Source: an uncultured Porphyromonadaceae bacterium (GTDB taxonomy: Bacteria > Bacteroidota > Bacteroidia > Bacteroidales > Muribaculaceae). Taken from it: DNA of 5,229 nt. A program made the position numbers and the translations under genes. The notes under the pieces were generated by a model, which was given only the letters and a program-made list of their open reading frames with translations, did not search any database and was not told where the DNA came from. The stretch covers positions 1-5,229 of the forward strand of contig URWH01000154.1 in assembly GCA_900551515.1 (NCBI GenBank). The letters are read 5' to 3'. Shown one piece after another: positions 4,703 to 5,229 of the stretch (its first letter is position 1; the number at the start of each line of letters is the position of its first letter).

Positions 4703-5229
4703 TCAGTCGGTGGAATCCCGCATCGCTTCGGCCACTGCCGAGTCGTATTGCGCCGGCGTCGTCGCTTTTCTTATCTTTTTCCATGCCTTGCGACCCGTGA
4801 CAGCTTCGAGATAATCCCAGAATGGCTTGAGTTTCGACAGCGTCTGGCTGTCGCCGCAGAGGGTCATCCGGTAGTAGTCCGCCACAATGTCGTGCATGCG
4901 GGTCACGCCGCGCCTGAGCGTCGCGTCGTCGGCGGCCGTACCTGTGCGCCATTCCGCTGCTAGCGAGGGCCGCGCGAGAAGGCCACGCCCCATCATCACT
5001 CCATAAAGACCGGGGAAGTGCGATATGATGCCGTCGATCTGACAGGCGGTCGTAAGGTCGCCGTTGAACACCACCGGATGGCGACTCTGCTCAAGTAGTT
5101 CGCCGAATTCGTCGAGGTGCAGTTCGCCCGCATATTGCTGCCGGGCTATGCGCGGATGCACGGTGATGTGATGCAGCGGCATGGCGTTCAGCAGGTCGAT
5201 AGCCTCGCGCCACTCCCGGGCATCCTCGA
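4703..5229 (-). CDS. tRNA-dihydrouridine synthase, C-terminal part (5' end outside the window)
   Basis: FMN-dependent reduction of specific uridines in tRNA to dihydrouridine. The window covers the last 175 or so residues; the frame is open to the right edge (EDAREWREAIDLLNA precedes PLHHITVHPR). Visible Dus features are HITVHPRIARQQYAG (corresponding to the HxR-x(4)-Y substrate/FMN region of the barrel), HPVVFNGDL (the NGD strand-end motif), and GLYGVMMGRGLLARPSL (the G-x-M-x-GRG phosphate-binding turn for FMN). These are followed by the helical C-terminal tRNA-binding domain (residues about LRRGVTRMHDIVADYYR to the end, AMRDSTD). The N-terminal half with the catalytic cysteine is not in the window, so the DusA/B/C subgroup cannot be set; the shorter Bacteroidales-type single Dus is likely. 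An internal ATG at 5182 is not the start, since homology continues upstream of it. A terminator-like hairpin follows. I see no functional link with the kinase. Confidence 0.92.
   Translation of the reverse strand, partial: EDAREWREAIDLLNAMPLHHITVHPRIARQQYAGELHLDEFGELLEQSRHPVVFNGDLTTACQIDGIISHFPGLYGVMMGRGLLARPSLAAEWRTGTAADDATLRRGVTRMHDIVADYYRMTLCGDSQTLSKLKPFWDYLEAVTGRKAWKKIRKATTPAQYDSAVAEAMRDSTD

Noticed and set aside
4599..4952. A 117-aa minus-strand frame overlapping the dihydrouridine synthase gene
   Set aside because: It is out of frame with the clear Dus sequence, Arg-rich, and runs into the kinase promoter.
1..5229. CRISPR array, tRNA genes, insertion sequences or att sites
   Set aside because: No regularly spaced repeats, cloverleaf-like segments, transposase frames or terminal inverted repeats were seen; the short repeats found are accounted for as leader, promoter or terminator elements.

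Overview
The window looks like a chromosomal segment from a Bacteroidota member of the order Bacteroidales. The codon use is moderately GC-rich, which fits Muribaculaceae, but the family assignment is an inference. Supporting signs are the conserved rplM-rpsI-rpsB order, two promoters of the Bacteroidetes type (TTG, 20 nt, TAnnTTTG), start codons mostly without a Shine-Dalgarno sequence, and protein domains of the DUF1566/'Fibrobacter succinogenes major paralogous' type that are common in gut Bacteroidales. Every gene I can support lies on the minus strand, so the window reads right to left.

Layout in transcription order: (1) 5229-4703, the C-terminal part of a tRNA-dihydrouridine synthase, whose 5' end is outside the window, followed by a short terminator-like hairpin; (2) a clear promoter (4604-4634) driving a two-gene unit: a transmembrane Ser/Thr protein kinase (4572-2947), then 16 nt later a small secreted protein (2930-2256), ending in a strong 17-bp hairpin terminator (2221-2184); (3) a gene-free stretch 2255-1856 holding that terminator, a second hairpin, a pyrimidine-rich tract, the ribosomal operon promoter (1968-1999) and a roughly 105-nt structured leader; (4) rplM (L13, GTG start), rpsI (S9) and rpsB (S2). 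rpsB runs off the left edge; tsf would be expected next but is not visible.

The most interesting part is the kinase pair. The kinase has a complete N-terminal cytoplasmic catalytic domain, one membrane helix, and a periplasmic C-terminal domain of the DUF1566/FISUMP type in place of the PASTA repeats familiar from Gram-positive kinases. The following gene encodes an exported protein with a domain that appears related, and the two share a PYG-V-D-GL-V motif. The kinase's periplasmic stalk is purely acidic, whereas the partner's linker is strongly basic. I infer a periplasmic sensing pair, a kinase receptor plus a soluble partner; this is untested. The ribosomal operon leader and the 180-nt rpsI-rpsB spacer are candidates for autoregulatory RNA structures.
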